Origin: Neorhodopirellula pilleata
GTDB taxonomy: Bacteria; Planctomycetota; Planctomycetia; Pirellulales; Pirellulaceae
Length of the DNA stretch: 64,000 nucleotides
Assembly: GCF_007859915.1 (NCBI RefSeq)
Contig: NZ_SJPM01000005.1
Coordinates: 62,001 to 126,000 of the forward strand
Direction: 5' to 3'
In this document: piece by piece, positions 41,680-49,593 of the stretch
Numbering within the stretch: the stretch's first letter is position 1
How the letters are laid out: each line of letters opens with the position of its first letter
The notes under the pieces: model-generated
The model's database searches: none
What the model was told of the DNA's origin: nothing
The model's input: the letters and a program-made list of their open reading frames with translations, nothing else
Program-made: the position numbers and the translations under genes

Positions 41680-42741
41680 TTAGAGATCCATTTCATCGAG
41701 GGAATCGACGAGTTGATCCAAGGCATCCTTCGGCCCCGCCGATCGCCCGGCTTGCCGTTTCTTGAGTTTCTCGTCGATGCCAACCGCATCACGCCCGGCC
41801 AACAAGAGTTGTTCGTCGCGTTCACGAGCGGCGGTGGCGATCGGGTCGTCATTACCAGCCGGTGCACCGAAAAGTTGCGACAGATCGATCTTGAATCCTT
41901 CGTCACCGTCGGTTTGGGCACCGGCGATCGCGGGGGCTTTGTGTTGTGGGAATATGATCGCGTTTTCGGGGCACACGCGGCTGCAGGCCGGGCATCCTTT
42001 GCGACAATTGTCCGGTTGTTCGACGAGGATGTTCTCGGTACCGTCGACGCCGTAAACGCCGAACAAACAAAAGTCGATGCACTCCATGCAGTTCGTGCAA
42101 CGACTGAAGTCGATCACGGGATACCATCGCCGCTGAGTCGTTTCGTCGACCGATTCGATCCTGCCGCCGACGATCGGTAGCGACGCCTTGCCGTTGCGAT
42201 GATCGATCAGCGGGGAGGTCGGTTCCGAATCGAGCCCCAAGATGCGATGAATCTCACCGACGAAGTCCGCCGTCGTTTCGGACACCTTCAAGTCGATGCA
42301 ATAAATCGAACGGTCCGGTCGTGGGTTCAGGTCGGTGACGCGCTGAACGGCGTCCCCGTTCGGCTCGGGATCTCCGAGTTCGGCCGCCCCGTCGTTTGGA
42401 AGATCATCTTTTGAAAGATCATCTTCAGGAAGGTCATCGTCGTTACCAAGGACGACATCACCGACGTGGCCGCCGATGCCATTGCGGTCCAACACCCAGT
42501 GGGCCGCCCTCGGGAAAATCCAACTGGCCAAAATCATGTCGCCTTCGACTTCGCGAAGCCGGCGGATCGATTCGCCGTCTTTGGGCAGGTCGTAAAGGTG
42601 TGGGACGACCAAGACGTCGAGTTCAGGGATCGACGCAGCGGCCTCGGTGATGGCCTGTTCGAGGGCGCGTTTGGCCGGATTACGGGATTGGCCTTTGGAC
42701 ACGACCAACGTGCATGAAGCGGTCTTCTCGGCAAGAATCAT
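41680..42741 (-). CDS. Ferredoxin-type 4Fe-4S protein
   Basis: This 353-residue protein has two 4Fe-4S motifs in the C-terminal third: CTNCMECIDFC and CRKGCPACSRVC followed by P (the usual CxxCxxCxxxCP spacing is slightly changed in the second). The N-terminal half (CTLVVSKGQSRNPAKRALEQ, VVPHLYDLPKDGESIRRL) looks like an alpha/beta domain that I do not recognise; it may bind a partner. Residues ~105-120 are an acidic repeat, DDLPE-DDLSK-DDLPN, from 15-bp DNA units. It probably carries electrons, but the partner is unknown. It stands between the D-threonine-aldolase-like gene (75 nt) and the HAD gene (2 nt). Confidence 0.78.
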   Translation of the reverse strand: MILAEKTASCTLVVSKGQSRNPAKRALEQAITEAAASIPELDVLVVPHLYDLPKDGESIRRLREVEGDMILASWIFPRAAHWVLDRNGIGGHVGDVVLGNDDDLPEDDLSKDDLPNDGAAELGDPEPNGDAVQRVTDLNPRPDRSIYCIDLKVSETTADFVGEIHRILGLDSEPTSPLIDHRNGKASLPIVGGRIESVDETTQRRWYPVIDFSRCTNCMECIDFCLFGVYGVDGTENILVEQPDNCRKGCPACSRVCPENAIIFPQHKAPAIAGAQTDGDEGFKIDLSQLFGAPAGNDDPIATAARERDEQLLLAGRDAVGIDEKLKKRQAGRSAGPKDALDQLVDSLDEMDL

Positions 42742-42816
42742 GGGGATGTCCGGAGTCGGTTAGCGATCAAGGGTTCCCCGTCATGGTGACCGGCGAGGTC
42801 CGAGGGTTCAAGTCCA

Positions 42817-44046
42817 TCAAAAGCGAATTCGTCGATCTCGGGCGACGACGTTCCAGCGTTCGACGACCCGTCGATCCCGAACAACGCCGACGTCTTGGTG
42901 CAATGCCATCGTCGGGCATATGTGGGTGGGCAGTCCGTAGAGCAGCGTACCGACGGGAATCGAACCTGCGGCCGGCGACTGGACCACCAAATGCTCTTCG
43001 CTGTGCATCACCTCCACCGCATCTGGCAGATTCAGCCAAGCAACCCGGGGGGCGGGCATTTCCGATGCGACGGCCTTGTGCCCGAGGTCCAAACACAGCA
43101 ACCCATTGCCCGTTCGGTTGGCGTCGGACGTACTGGGGCGGCTGACAACCCGAGCGACGACGACGGCGGCGGGCGTGAAATCCAGATCAGGTGAGAGCCG
43201 GGGTTGCCCGGCATCCCACAGCACGGTCGTTCCGGCCCCGACCTCGACGTCGCCGATCTCGGCGAGATGCCGCGACGTGGGGGTGCCAGCGAGAACCAGT
43301 TTCGGCGACGGATGCCCGGCCGCAACGATCCGATCCCGGAGTTGCCACAGCGGAGCGAACGCTTCCTCAATCGTTGAACGCAATGTGTTCGGGTCCGACT
43401 CGTGAATGTGCCCGTCGTAAGCGTGCAAACCCAAGGCGTGAATCCCCGGTCGATCGATCATCGACTCGTAGAACCTCAAAGCGCGATCGATGCCGGCGGC
43501 ACTCGATGAAGAACCCGTGCCGGAGGCACTCGATGAGAAATCCGTGCCGGAGGCACTCGATGAGAAACCCGTGCCGGAGGCACTCAGCGGGAAACCCGTG
43601 CGGTGCATGCCGACGTCCAAGTCCAACATCAGCGAAACGCGAACACCCCGGCGTTGGGCGTGTTCGTCGATCCGCCGCAGCGTTTCGTGGTCATCGACCA
43701 GAGCCGAGAATTTCGTCGCGGGGAAGGCATCGATCAGATTCAAAAGACGTTCAATATTCGGCCCCACAATCGGGTAGGCGAGCAACACGTCTTCGCCGCC
43801 GGCGGTCGCGGTCATTTCAGCTTCGGCGATCGTGGCGGCTTTGAAACGCGTGATCCCGAGACGGCGTTTCATCGTGACGACCTGTGGCAGCTTGTGCGTT
43901 TTGACGTGCGGCCGCCATTGATCGACGTTGCCAACCAAAGCGATCATTCGACACAGGTTTTCGTCAATGCGATCGGGGTACACCAGAATCGATGGCGACA
44001 TGAGTTGTTCGGGCAAGTCGATTTCGTACCAGGGACGATCGGACAT
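42817..44046 (-). CDS. D-threonine aldolase/D-serine dehydratase-like PLP enzyme (D-TA family)
   Basis: This 409-residue fold-type III PLP enzyme may cleave or deaminate a D-amino acid. RPHVKTHKLPQV carries the Schiff-base lysine, LMLDLDVGMHRTG is the following strand, and HICPTMALHQ near the C-terminus is the metal-binding HxC site of the D-threonine aldolase/D-serine dehydratase group. The ATG at 44046 starts MSDRPWYEIDLPEQL, as usual in the family; the upstream extension is ignored. A 27-bp DNA repeat (43500-43602, about four copies) inserts a Ser/Gly-rich stretch (SASGTGFSS units) after the GMHRTG strand, close to the active site. Confidence 0.85.
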   Translation of the reverse strand: MSDRPWYEIDLPEQLMSPSILVYPDRIDENLCRMIALVGNVDQWRPHVKTHKLPQVVTMKRRLGITRFKAATIAEAEMTATAGGEDVLLAYPIVGPNIERLLNLIDAFPATKFSALVDDHETLRRIDEHAQRRGVRVSLMLDLDVGMHRTGFPLSASGTGFSSSASGTDFSSSASGTGSSSSAAGIDRALRFYESMIDRPGIHALGLHAYDGHIHESDPNTLRSTIEEAFAPLWQLRDRIVAAGHPSPKLVLAGTPTSRHLAEIGDVEVGAGTTVLWDAGQPRLSPDLDFTPAAVVVARVVSRPSTSDANRTGNGLLCLDLGHKAVASEMPAPRVAWLNLPDAVEVMHSEEHLVVQSPAAGSIPVGTLLYGLPTHICPTMALHQDVGVVRDRRVVERWNVVARDRRIRF

Positions 44047-44084
44047 CAAAACGCCAATGTGAAGGGAGCATCGTTGAATAAGTG

Positions 44085-44181
44085 CTGGCAACTTTCAGTC
44101 GCCAGTTCCTCGAAAACGTCGCGTAAAAGTTAACGCCACCGATAGCCTATCCGAAAAGGGGTCTGACCCTTCGGAGGCGAG
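44085..44181. repeat. Degenerate REPIN-like element and half of a family A palindrome
   Basis: GCTGGCAACTTTCAGTCGCC with a decayed partner runs to 44139, then ATAGCCTATCCGAAAAGGGG and TCTGACCCTTCGGAGGCGAG (44142-44181), the left arm of a family A element without its right arm. Confidence 0.75.
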
Positions 44182-44249
44182 TATTGCTCCCCTGCCAGCT
44201 CGTCTGGCAGGAAGCCGAGGTTGGCAAGCCAGACACGAGCCGCAATTCG

Positions 44250-44320
44250 CCCGACCTTCCAATTTTCGCTTGTGCTCGCCGCTTGAAGCGGCGAGCACAA
44301 GTGAAAATCGGAAGGTCGGG
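44250..44320. repeat. 35-bp inverted repeat with almost no loop
   Basis: CCCGACCTTCCAATTTTCGC at left and AAGTGAAAATCGGAAGGTCGGG at right belong to arms that match at 33 of 35 positions and meet at CGCCGCTTGAAGCGGCG. It lacks a T-run, so a terminator role is doubtful. Confidence 0.9.
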
Positions 44321-44480
44321 AGGGCGTCGTTGTCTAGCTTGCGAACCTTATTTACCCACGAGACGAGCTCGTGGGGGTCAAAAAGGATGTGGGGTATAAA
44401 AACGCTGGAAGCCTATGCCACTTTTATAATGCGACAGTTAATACTCGCGTGATTCCATGCGGCAGTTATCCTGGAGCGTT

Positions 44481-46595
44481 ATGGCAACCCCCTCCGCTCG
44501 CGAACGCGTCACCGAACTCAATCCGCTCGAATCCGGATCGGATGTGGGGGCGTTCGTTGCTGCATTGTCGGCCGAGGCCAGCGATCGTGACGAGTTTCTG
44601 CACAAGCTCGCTAGCCATTTTCAGGTTTGGTTCGCTGCCGGAGTGGTCGCAGTACACGACGACCAGTGGGACCATTCTCGGATGTTGGTCAACGATTCTT
44701 CATTGGCGGCGGGGATTGATCGCGATCGATTGCGAGATTTGCTCGTCCGGGCTGGCAAATCCGTGCTCTCGGCTCAGGTTCCGGTGCGGGACGTGAGTGG
44801 ACTTGTCATGGCGGGGCAACCCGAGATGGTCGCGACGGGGTTGACGATCGAGCTGTTGCCCTCGCCTCAGCGGGTCGCAGCCGTGATCATCCTCCGCGAT
44901 CCGCCGCCACCTGCCGAATTGATGGCCAAAATGAAGTTGCTCGGATCATGCGGCCGGGCAATTCAAACGACTCGGTCCGGCGTCGACGTTCCATCGAAAG
45001 AGATGCAAAGCCCATCGAGAGAGATACAAAGCGTCGACCGATCTCGATCCGTCAACGAATTAGATCGACTCGCATCGGTTCGCCAGTCGCTTCGTAGTTT
45101 TCATCAGACGCTCGATCCCACCGCGACGGCGTACCGCATCGCATCGGAATTGCCTCGCCTGTTACCGTGTGAGCGAGCGGTTGTCTTGTTGCCAACCTCA
45201 ATGGGACGACGACGCAAGTATGTCGTCAATGCCATCAGTGGTTCGTCCGTGGTCGATCGCCGATCACCATTGATCCAAACCATGAATGCGTTGGCCGACA
45301 AGGTCGCGGTCATGAATCAAGCGATGATCTTGCCGCGCCAACTTCAGGACGATGCATCCGACATCACGGTGAGTGATCTTCCACCGCAAATCATGGAGCC
45401 GTTAGAGAGTTATTTGGACGAGTCGGGCGTGCTTTCTTGCGTGGTAATTCCCGTTCATACAGAAGACGAAGACCAACGGCACGACGAGTCAGGTTCGGAT
45501 ACGAACCTCGATCGCTCGCCAAGACAGTTACCCATCGCGATTTTGTTCTTGGAAACGTTTTCGGGACAACCGAGTCAATCGATCACACCGGCGATGCGCG
45601 AGATCACGCTCGAAGCTGCCACTGCGATTACCAACGCCACTCGTTACGACAATGTTTTCGCATTGCCGCTGCGTCGTCCACTTGCCGGTTTATCGCGGCG
45701 AGTGATTCGGAATTGGGTTGCTGTGATTAGCTTGGTGCTGATTGGCTTGGCTGCGGCTTCTTGGTTCATTCGGGTCGACCACAACGTCGTGGCAACAGGG
45801 ATCGCCCGGCCCGTTGAGCGGCGTGCCATGTTTGCCCGTGTCGATGGCATCGTGGAAACGATCGCAGTCCGCGATGGCGAACGCGTGTCGGCGGACGACA
45901 TTTTGTTGAGACTCGAGAACGCCGAGGTCCAACGCGAAGCTCAATCACTGGCCGGCCAATTAACGACCGCGACGGCGAAGCTGGCATCGCTGCGAGCCAT
46001 GCAATTGGCAAGCAATGACGATCCCACTCAAACAGCACAAAACGTGATCGAGCAACGCACGTTAGCCAACGAGATCGAGACGCTCGGCCAACGCATCGAG
46101 ATCAATCGAATGATGCAAGATGAGCTAATCGTTCGTGCTCCGATCGACGGCGTTGTGGTGGGATGGCGGATGGATGAGAAGTTGCAATCCCGCCCGGTCC
46201 GACGCGGGGATCGCTTGCTCGCGATCATAGCGCCCGATGGTGATTGGGAACTCGATTTGAAACTCGAAGAAACTAAATCAGGCGAGGTGATGCGTCGTTA
46301 TCAACTTGGCGAAAAGTTGCCGATCAGTTTCGCCGTACTTTCCCGACCGACTGAGACCATGCGTGCGACGGTGCAGGCGGTCGGCGGGATCGCGCGTCGC
46401 CAAGCGGAGGGCAAGATGGTGGTCGACGTGATGGCGTCGATCGACGCCGACTCGATATCCGGATTCCAGTCCGATAATTTGCGTGGTGATATCGACGTAA
46501 CGGCAAAGATCGTATGCGGTCAACGTCGTTTGATTGATAGCTGGACCGATGAGTTGGTTGCTTGGTTTCATCGGAATATCCTGTTCCGTTTCTAG
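44481..46595 (+). CDS. GAF-domain / HlyD-type membrane fusion hybrid protein
   Basis: This 704-residue protein has a cytoplasmic N-terminal half with a GAF-like domain (about residues 190-400; ELPRLLPCERAVVLLPTSMG, ILFLETFSG), one TM segment (about 415-432; VISLVLIGLAAASWFI) and a periplasmic HlyD/biotinyl-lipoyl part: FARVDGIVETIAVRDGERVS, a coiled coil, then DELIVRAPIDGVVVGWRMDE. It resembles the adaptors that planctomycetes pair with peptidase M50 or ABC exporters, though no partner gene follows here. The ATG at 44481 with GGAG 4 nt upstream is preferred; an ATG at 44457 is also possible. Two 21-bp repeats at 44992-45033 code PSKEMQS and PSREIQS. Confidence 0.8.
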   Translation: MATPSARERVTELNPLESGSDVGAFVAALSAEASDRDEFLHKLASHFQVWFAAGVVAVHDDQWDHSRMLVNDSSLAAGIDRDRLRDLLVRAGKSVLSAQVPVRDVSGLVMAGQPEMVATGLTIELLPSPQRVAAVIILRDPPPPAELMAKMKLLGSCGRAIQTTRSGVDVPSKEMQSPSREIQSVDRSRSVNELDRLASVRQSLRSFHQTLDPTATAYRIASELPRLLPCERAVVLLPTSMGRRRKYVVNAISGSSVVDRRSPLIQTMNALADKVAVMNQAMILPRQLQDDASDITVSDLPPQIMEPLESYLDESGVLSCVVIPVHTEDEDQRHDESGSDTNLDRSPRQLPIAILFLETFSGQPSQSITPAMREITLEAATAITNATRYDNVFALPLRRPLAGLSRRVIRNWVAVISLVLIGLAAASWFIRVDHNVVATGIARPVERRAMFARVDGIVETIAVRDGERVSADDILLRLENAEVQREAQSLAGQLTTATAKLASLRAMQLASNDDPTQTAQNVIEQRTLANEIETLGQRIEINRMMQDELIVRAPIDGVVVGWRMDEKLQSRPVRRGDRLLAIIAPDGDWELDLKLEETKSGEVMRRYQLGEKLPISFAVLSRPTETMRATVQAVGGIARRQAEGKMVVDVMASIDADSISGFQSDNLRGDIDVTAKIVCGQRRLIDSWTDELVAWFHRNILFRF

Positions 46596-46607
46596 CGAGG
46601 TGTTGAT

Positions 46608-46757
46608 CGTAACCCGCAGCGTAAGCGAGGGATGAGTCAATATCAATAATCCCTCGCTTACCGACGTATTGATTGAGTCCTCATCGAAACCCGAAGCGTT
46701 AGCGAGGGATACATACAGAGGCCTTACTGGCGCTGAATCCCTCGCTCACGCTTTTTG
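46608..46757. repeat. Two family B palindromes
   Basis: 46608-46661 carries CGTAACCCGCAGCGTAAGCG and ATCCCTCGCTTACC. 46685-46757 carries GAAACCCGAAGCGTTAGCGA and ATCCCTCGCTCACGC. They follow the stop of the GAF/HlyD gene and may act as a terminator. Confidence 0.85.
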
Positions 46758-46971
46758 AAGTTGCACACTTTGAGGCCTGCTCCAAAAATTGGTCTTGCGT
46801 TCGAAAGCGGGTCCACCCCATGACCAGATCATTGCATTCTCACTGTCCACAGGAAGGACCCGCGATGATCATCGTCCAACAATCCAGGTTACGTTGTACT
46901 TCACCCATCGCGTGATCCTGCTTTGCGTTTGAGTTGGTTGTAGTGAACCGATAAACGTAGCGTTTCACGCG
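46758..46971. other. Intergenic, no supported gene
   Basis: I see no gene or clear signal here. The text between the palindromes and the DUF1553 fragment may be remains of the deleted part of that gene or of an insertion, but nothing can be recognised. Confidence 0.4.
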
Positions 46972-47160
46972 ATGGTTTCTACCCTAAAGGCGCGCTTGGT
47001 GAATAAGGCGGGGTCAAGAAAGCCGACGTCGCAAGAATCGTTCCTGCTAAAGCAGTACGTAAATGCGCAAGCCGACGGCGATCCCGGATTAACGAAGCAC
47101 GACATGTTGAAAGTCTGCCAAGCGATCATCGGCAGCACCCAATTCCAATTCCTAGACTAA
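46972..47160 (+). pseudogene. C-terminal fragment of a DUF1549/DUF1553 planctomycete protein
   Basis: About 50 codons that resemble the extreme C-terminus of DUF1553 proteins: AGSRKPTSQESFLLKQYVNA, then LTKHDMLKVCQAIIGSTQFQ and a final LD, matching the usual end in which a CQALL-type helix precedes an NEFxxxD strand. Full proteins of this class are 700-1100 residues, have a cytochrome c-like N-terminus, and stand directly upstream of a DUF1501 gene in Planctomycetes. Here only the tail remains, so the gene was probably deleted. Two REPIN-like elements fill the gap to the DUF1501 start. The assignment rests on a short stretch plus synteny. Confidence 0.6.
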
Positions 47161-47167
47161 GCCCCCC

Positions 47168-47307
47168 CGTGGCGGCGACTTTCAGTCGCCGTAACAGATT
47201 CCCCAAAACACTGGCGACTGAAAGTCGCCATTACGAAAGAGGTGGCGGCGACTTTCAGTCGCCGTTGCAAATTCCCTAGAAACTGGCGACTGAAAGTCGC
47301 CACCACG
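47168..47307. repeat. Two tandem REPIN-like double hairpins
   Basis: 47168-47235 and 47241-47307 each contain GGCGACTTTCAGTCGCC, a spacer of 15-20 nt, and the inverted copy GGCGACTGAAAGTCGCC, with outer CGTGGCGG/CCACCACG arms. The second ends 5 nt before the DUF1501 ATG. Confidence 0.92.
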
Positions 47308-47312
47308 GTGCC

Positions 47313-48692
47313 ATGCAAATTCCAACTCGACGCGACGCCCTGCGATCGGCCGCTTGCGGATTCGGCGGACTCGCCCTCGCCGGACTGACATCGCAACAAG
47401 CCCTCGCGGCTCAAACGCATTTTCCCGCCAAGGCCAAACGGGTGATCTTCCTGTTCATGCACGGCGGGGTCAGCCAGATGGATTCGTTTGACCGCAAGCC
47501 ACTACTGAATCAGCAACACGGCAACGCCCTGCCGTTCGACTTGCCCGGCTTGATCCGCCCCGATCGCCTGGGCAAAGTCTTTGGCGTCAAATGGGATTGG
47601 AAACAGTACGGCGAATGCGGCCAGTGGGTTTCCGAATTGTTCCCGCACACCGCCCGCGTCGTCGACAAATTGTGTTTCATCAAGAGCCTGCACACCGAAG
47701 GTGAAGCACACGGCCAAGCCGTCTTGCGACTGCACACCGGCGAAGCCGCGTTCGATCGCCCCAGCGTCGGGGCGTGGGTCAGTTACGGTCTGGGCAACGA
47801 AAACCAAGACCTGCCCGCGTTCGTCGCTCTGGACCCGCCGACGATGCACGGCGGCGTGCGACTCTACGGAAGTTCGTTCTTACCGGCCAAGCATCAAGCC
47901 ATGCAGGTTCAACTGGCCAAGTCTCCGAGCAAGCGGGCTAGAATCGCGAATTTGAACAGCGACCTCTTGAGCGACGTGCGACAAAAAGAACAAGTCGACG
48001 CGATCACGGCCCTTAGTCGTTTGCATACCCAAGCGGTCGGTCACGATCCGCAACTCGAAGGCGTGATCGAATCTTATGAGATGGCGTATCGCATGCAATC
48101 GATCGCACCGGAGGTATTCGATTTGGAACAAGAGACTCAAGAAACGAAAGACTACTATGGCGTCGATCAAAAGCCCACCGACGGTTTTGCCAGGCAATGT
48201 TTGTTGGCCCGGCGCATGGCGGAAGCGGGTGTGCGGTTCGTTCAAGTTTCGACCGGATACCACTGGGATCATCACGGCAACATCGAACGGGATCTGCCCG
48301 ACAGTGCCGCGCAAACGGACAAGCCCGCCGCTGCGCTCATCGAAGACCTCGATCGTCGCGGATTGCTCGAGGACACATTGGTCGTTTGGGCGGGTGAATT
48401 CGGACGCACACCGGTCGCGCAGATTGATCGCGGTGCACCCGGACGCGATCACAATCCACACGGCTACACGATTTGGATGGCCGGTGGCGGTGTTAAACCG
48501 GGTTACGCCCACGGATCAACCGACGACTTCGGTTACCTAGCGATCGAAGACAAGGTCCACATGCACGATCTGCACGCCACGATCCTGCATCTACTGGGCA
48601 TGGATCACGAACGCTTGACCTACCGCTACGCCGGCCGCGATTTCCGTCTGACCGATGTGTACGGCCGGGTTGTCGACGAGGTGATTGCATAG
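47313..48692 (+). CDS. DUF1501 domain protein, Tat-exported
   Basis: This 459-residue protein belongs to the planctomycete DUF1501 family, which is related to sulfatases/alkaline phosphatases. The N-terminus has a twin-arginine signal (TRRDALRSAACGFGGLALAG, Arg6-Arg7). The core begins VIFLFMHGGVSQMDSFDRKP with metal-ligand Asp and His, then EGEAHGQAVLRLHTGEA, VSTGYHWDHHGNIERDLP and VVWAGEFGRTPVAQ, ending HDLHATILHLLGMDHERLTY. The family is usually encoded next to a DUF1553 cytochrome protein; here only a remnant of that partner is seen. The ATG is preceded by a REPIN-like palindrome and no Shine-Dalgarno sequence can be made out. Substrate unknown. Confidence 0.9.
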   Translation: MQIPTRRDALRSAACGFGGLALAGLTSQQALAAQTHFPAKAKRVIFLFMHGGVSQMDSFDRKPLLNQQHGNALPFDLPGLIRPDRLGKVFGVKWDWKQYGECGQWVSELFPHTARVVDKLCFIKSLHTEGEAHGQAVLRLHTGEAAFDRPSVGAWVSYGLGNENQDLPAFVALDPPTMHGGVRLYGSSFLPAKHQAMQVQLAKSPSKRARIANLNSDLLSDVRQKEQVDAITALSRLHTQAVGHDPQLEGVIESYEMAYRMQSIAPEVFDLEQETQETKDYYGVDQKPTDGFARQCLLARRMAEAGVRFVQVSTGYHWDHHGNIERDLPDSAAQTDKPAAALIEDLDRRGLLEDTLVVWAGEFGRTPVAQIDRGAPGRDHNPHGYTIWMAGGGVKPGYAHGSTDDFGYLAIEDKVHMHDLHATILHLLGMDHERLTYRYAGRDFRLTDVYGRVVDEVIA

Positions 48693-48699
48693 CCTCAAC

Positions 48700-48763
48700 C
48701 GTGGTGGCGACTTTCAGTCGCCAATTTTTGTGTGCAGGATGGCGACTGAAAGTCGCCACTACG
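48700..48763. repeat. REPIN-like double hairpin
   Basis: CGTGGTGGCGACTTTCAGTCGCC and GGCGACTGAAAGTCGCCACTACG, separated by a short spacer, lie between the DUF1501 gene and the RAYT gene. Confidence 0.92.
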
Positions 48764-48845
48764 GGGGCTACCTATTATATAATTAGGAATCGGCGACTCA
48801 ATGTCGTCGCCAAGGCGTGGTGATTAAAACTTGGAGAGGGTAGCG

Positions 48846-49556
48846 ATGTCTGGAATGTTAACAAGTGTTCCATTTCGAGGCTTCGATGAGGCCGGAACCG
48901 TACGTTCTTACTACCACGGTTACCTACCACATTGGCGTCAAACAGAATGCACCTACTTTGTCACGTTTCGTCTAGCAGACGCCGTACCCGTCGCGGTCTT
49001 GAAGGAGTTCGTGCACGATCGCGACATTTGGCTCAAGGCAAGAGACATTTGCACCAAAGATGCGAATTGGAAATCCGAGTTGCGAAAAATGAGCGACTTG
49101 GAACAAAAGATTTTTCATCAATTCCTTGGAGATCGATTTGATAAGTATCTCGATCAAGGGCATGGAAGTTGTCAGTTGAGAGATACCGAGGCACGAAAGA
49201 TTGTGTGTGATTCGTTGACATTTTTTCAGGATGAGCGGTTGTGGATCAGTGACTTTGTTGTAATGCCAAATCACGTGCATGCCATCGTTCGGCCCATCAA
49301 CGGATTTGAATTGGAGGTGGTGTTGAAGTCGATCAAAGGCTATACGTCGATGCGCATCAATGAGCGATTTGGGTTGAAGCCGCCGTTCTGGATGAAGGAG
49401 AGCTATGACCGAATCGTTCGCAATTTCGATGAGCTTGTTCGCATGAAGCAATACATACGAGGCAATCCCTTGGCTGCCGGCTTAGACTCGCTCCAGTTCA
49501 CGCTCTTTGAGTTGGACAGTCACCCGGATGACTACCCCCGTAATGTCGACTTTTAG
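48846..49556 (+). CDS. REP-associated tyrosine transposase (RAYT, IS200/IS605-like Y1 family)
   Basis: This 236-residue single-copy Y1 transposase has the metal-binding HUH motif VVMPNHVHAIV (His143, His145), the conserved N-terminus HWRQTECTYFVTFRLADAVP, and the catalytic-Tyr region MKESYDRIVRN (Tyr187), followed by YIRGNPLAAGL. RAYTs cut and move REP/REPIN hairpins rather than themselves. The ATG at 48846 is chosen for its upstream GGAGAGGG. Several copies of one REPIN-like element lie within a few kb on both sides, exactly the arrangement known for RAYT-REP systems. No left or right IS ends are seen, so it is not an intact insertion sequence. Confidence 0.88.
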   Translation: MSGMLTSVPFRGFDEAGTVRSYYHGYLPHWRQTECTYFVTFRLADAVPVAVLKEFVHDRDIWLKARDICTKDANWKSELRKMSDLEQKIFHQFLGDRFDKYLDQGHGSCQLRDTEARKIVCDSLTFFQDERLWISDFVVMPNHVHAIVRPINGFELEVVLKSIKGYTSMRINERFGLKPPFWMKESYDRIVRNFDELVRMKQYIRGNPLAAGLDSLQFTLFELDSHPDDYPRNVDF

Positions 49557-49593
49557 TTGCCTTCCCAAATAATTCAACAAGCGTTCACGAACC

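Noticed and set aside
48831..49556. Complete IS200/IS605 insertion sequence
   Set aside because: Only a RAYT-type transposase is found; no IS ends, no tnpB, and the surrounding hairpins match REPIN elements.
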